Source of the DNA: a virus
Length of the DNA stretch: 26,124 bases
Reading direction: 5' to 3' (one strand)
IMG/VR virus record: IMGVR_UViG_3300042469_000164
Coordinates: 1 to 26,124 of that record
Below the pieces are notes generated by a model. That model was not told the origin of the DNA. It did no database searches and saw only the letters and a list, made by a program, of their open reading frames with translations. How positions within the stretch are numbered: position 1 is the first letter of the stretch; each line of letters opens with the position of its first letter. The translations under genes were made by a program, and so were the position numbers. Positions 25,272-26,124 of this stretch are shown one piece after another.

Positions 25272-25696
25272 TAGAGCCATCCATCCTGATAGTTGTGAGC
25301 CACATAGTCAATCGGAAGCGGAGCTTCATCGCGCTTGATGTTTTCTTCCTCAGCGTCTTCCTGAATGTAGATCATCTCCTGAGCGCGCCATTCTTCCTCG
25401 CGCTTGATTTCGTCTTCCATCATGCGGCTGAGAAGGTTAATCTCATGTTCCAGTTCCTCGTCGGACATGTCCTTTAGGTTGATGTGGCGCGGGCGACAAC
25501 CCGTAACGTCCTTGTACATCTCCCAGAAGAAACTTTCGTTTTCGTATCGCTTGAACTGAGCCACGGTCGTGACGCCCATCTCAGCCCAGAAATCGAGTTC
25601 CTCGACATAAAGACCAGTCCAGCGATTATCGGGATCTTCGGCGATCCAAGCCAGCTTCTCAGCATTGAGGGCAGCGAGGTGTTCAGCGAGGGTCAT
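25271..25696 (-). CDS. Conserved phage protein, 141 residues
   Basis: From ATG at 25696 (GGAG six bases upstream): MTLAEHLAALNAEKLAWIAE, then FKRYENESFFWEMYKDVTG and RPRHINLKDMSDEELEHEIN, ending in a long acidic/basic helix. The KDVTG-x-RPRHI block is one I recall from other phages, function unknown. It is the first gene of a coupled operon behind the promoter-like element. Confidence 0.7.
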   Translation of the reverse strand: MTLAEHLAALNAEKLAWIAEDPDNRWTGLYVEELDFWAEMGVTTVAQFKRYENESFFWEMYKDVTGCRPRHINLKDMSDEELEHEINLLSRMMEDEIKREEEWRAQEMIYIQEDAEEENIKRDEAPLPIDYVAHNYQDGWL

Positions 25697-25710
25697 GGTA
25701 GTCTCCGTCA

Positions 25711-25749
25711 TCATATACTATAGATGGGGATGGCAACCCCGATTTTCAA
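25711..25749 (-). promoter_or_regulatory. Promoter-like element TTGAAA-N21-TATAGTAT (second copy)
   Basis: TTGAAA, 21 bases holding GGGG-TTGCCAT-CCCC (a small hairpin), then ATCTATAGTATATGA, directly before the operon that starts at 25696. It matches the element at 22011-22042 in order and spacing. Confidence 0.5.
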
Positions 25750-25787
25750 GGGTTCATTCCGCATACCTGCTATGCTCTGGCCGCATG

Positions 25788-25826
25788 GGCTAAGTCATTG
25801 ATTTCTCGTCCGGCTAAGTCATTGAT
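25788..25826. repeat. 15-bp direct repeat pair
   Basis: GGCTAAGTCATTGAT occurs at 25788-25802 and 25812-25826, a 24-base period, in the non-coding stretch upstream of the promoter-like element. Possible protein-binding sites. Confidence 0.6.
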
Positions 25827-25853
25827 ATCATTGGGTCGAATCCAGACGCAATA

Positions 25854-25931
25854 GGAAGCGGCTGGAACGGGTGGTTTGAGGCTTGGCGTAATCGTACCAA
25901 CCGCTCTCCAGACCCGTCTCCAGCCGCTTCC
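25854..25931. repeat. Large inverted repeat
   Basis: GGAAGCGGCTGGAACGGGT (25854-25872) pairs with the sequence at 25912-25931 over 19 positions with a single bulged base, around a 39-base loop that itself contains short pairings. It lies in the non-coding stretch 25750-25965. No T-run follows on either strand, so it is not a standard terminator. Confidence 0.6.
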
Positions 25932-25965
25932 AAATCTGTCAAATCTGAGCGGTTCTGGGGTGCTG

Positions 25966-26124
25966 CTACTTGCTCAAAACCAGCTCACTAAACTTCTGGT
26001 TGATATCTTCCTTGACTACAACCTTTGTTAGAAGAAAGCCTGGAGTCCAGCCAGAGAATCCAGCACCGCGGTCTAAATGCTTTGCCATTCTCATGGCATC
26101 TTCCTCAAAGAAAAAAGTTTCAAT
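25966..26124 (-). CDS. Phage protein, C-terminal part (runs off right edge)
   Basis: Fifty-two C-terminal residues, including EEDAMRMAKHLDRGAGFSGW and a TPGFLLTKVVVKEDI stretch, ending ELVLSK. The start is outside the window. No function recognised; the frame is open to the edge. Confidence 0.6.
   Translation of the reverse strand: METFFFEEDAMRMAKHLDRGAGFSGWTPGFLLTKVVVKEDINQKFSELVLSK

Overview
The window reads as part of a large (probably jumbo) T4-superfamily myophage of an alphaproteobacterial, probably Rhizobiales-like, host. The sequence-based reasons are: almost every gene lies on the minus strand in tightly overlapping ATGA/TAATG chains; T4-type late promoter boxes (TATAAATA/CATAAATA) sit just upstream of several genes; the left part carries structural or accessory proteins of the kind found in T4-like marine and rhizobial phages; and there is a very large tRNA cluster with encoded CCA ends. 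The host assignment is inference, resting on the GTA-type holin, RlpA, L,D-transpeptidase and the general protein flavour.

Layout (transcription runs right to left). 1-1273: lysis region, with a cut-off membrane protein, a three-helix holin and an M15-type peptidoglycan peptidase, plus a small conserved protein. 1338-11894: virion/accessory block, with conserved phage proteins, a small Gly-rich structural protein, two Ala/Pro-rich proteins that share a duplicated motif, a 1046-residue multidomain protein (nucleotidyltransferase, HELVHH peptidase, P-loop kinase, small basic domain), a HAD phosphatase, a KWDG-motif protein and an SH3-like large protein. 11904-14176: a terminator, a secreted glycine-zipper protein, a glycosyltransferase, a methyltransferase and Dps.

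14209-23439: tRNA territory. I count 31 tRNA genes or tRNA-like genes, together specifying all 20 amino acids and including an initiator-like tRNA. Among them lie an L,D-transpeptidase, a FlbD-like protein, a YkuK-type RNase H-fold protein, a heme-oxygenase-like protein, a secreted Gly/Asn repeat protein, a mini-CDGSH protein, RlpA, an endonuclease VII homologue, a lone plus-strand coiled-coil membrane protein, and several tiny genes. Several tRNAs are odd: two class II bodies with Thr (UGU) and Ile (UAU) anticodons, one lacking a D-arm, an initiator with an aberrant T-loop, and recurrent 31:39 mismatches. Three genes have their stop codon inside the next tRNA, and one reading frame runs straight through a tRNA. 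Long non-coding spacers (70-330 nt) fold into strong hairpins, pseudoknots and, at 21642-21748, a three-way junction with complementary (kissing) loops followed by a T-run. This set of structured RNAs is my best candidate for an undescribed system.

23450-26124: a compact operon of small hypothetical phage proteins (one SprT-like peptidase), tiny membrane proteins, a promoter-like element shared with 22011-22041, a 19-20-bp inverted repeat with direct repeats, and a partial gene running off the right edge.

All structure calls were made by hand; no folding, database search or codon statistics were run.
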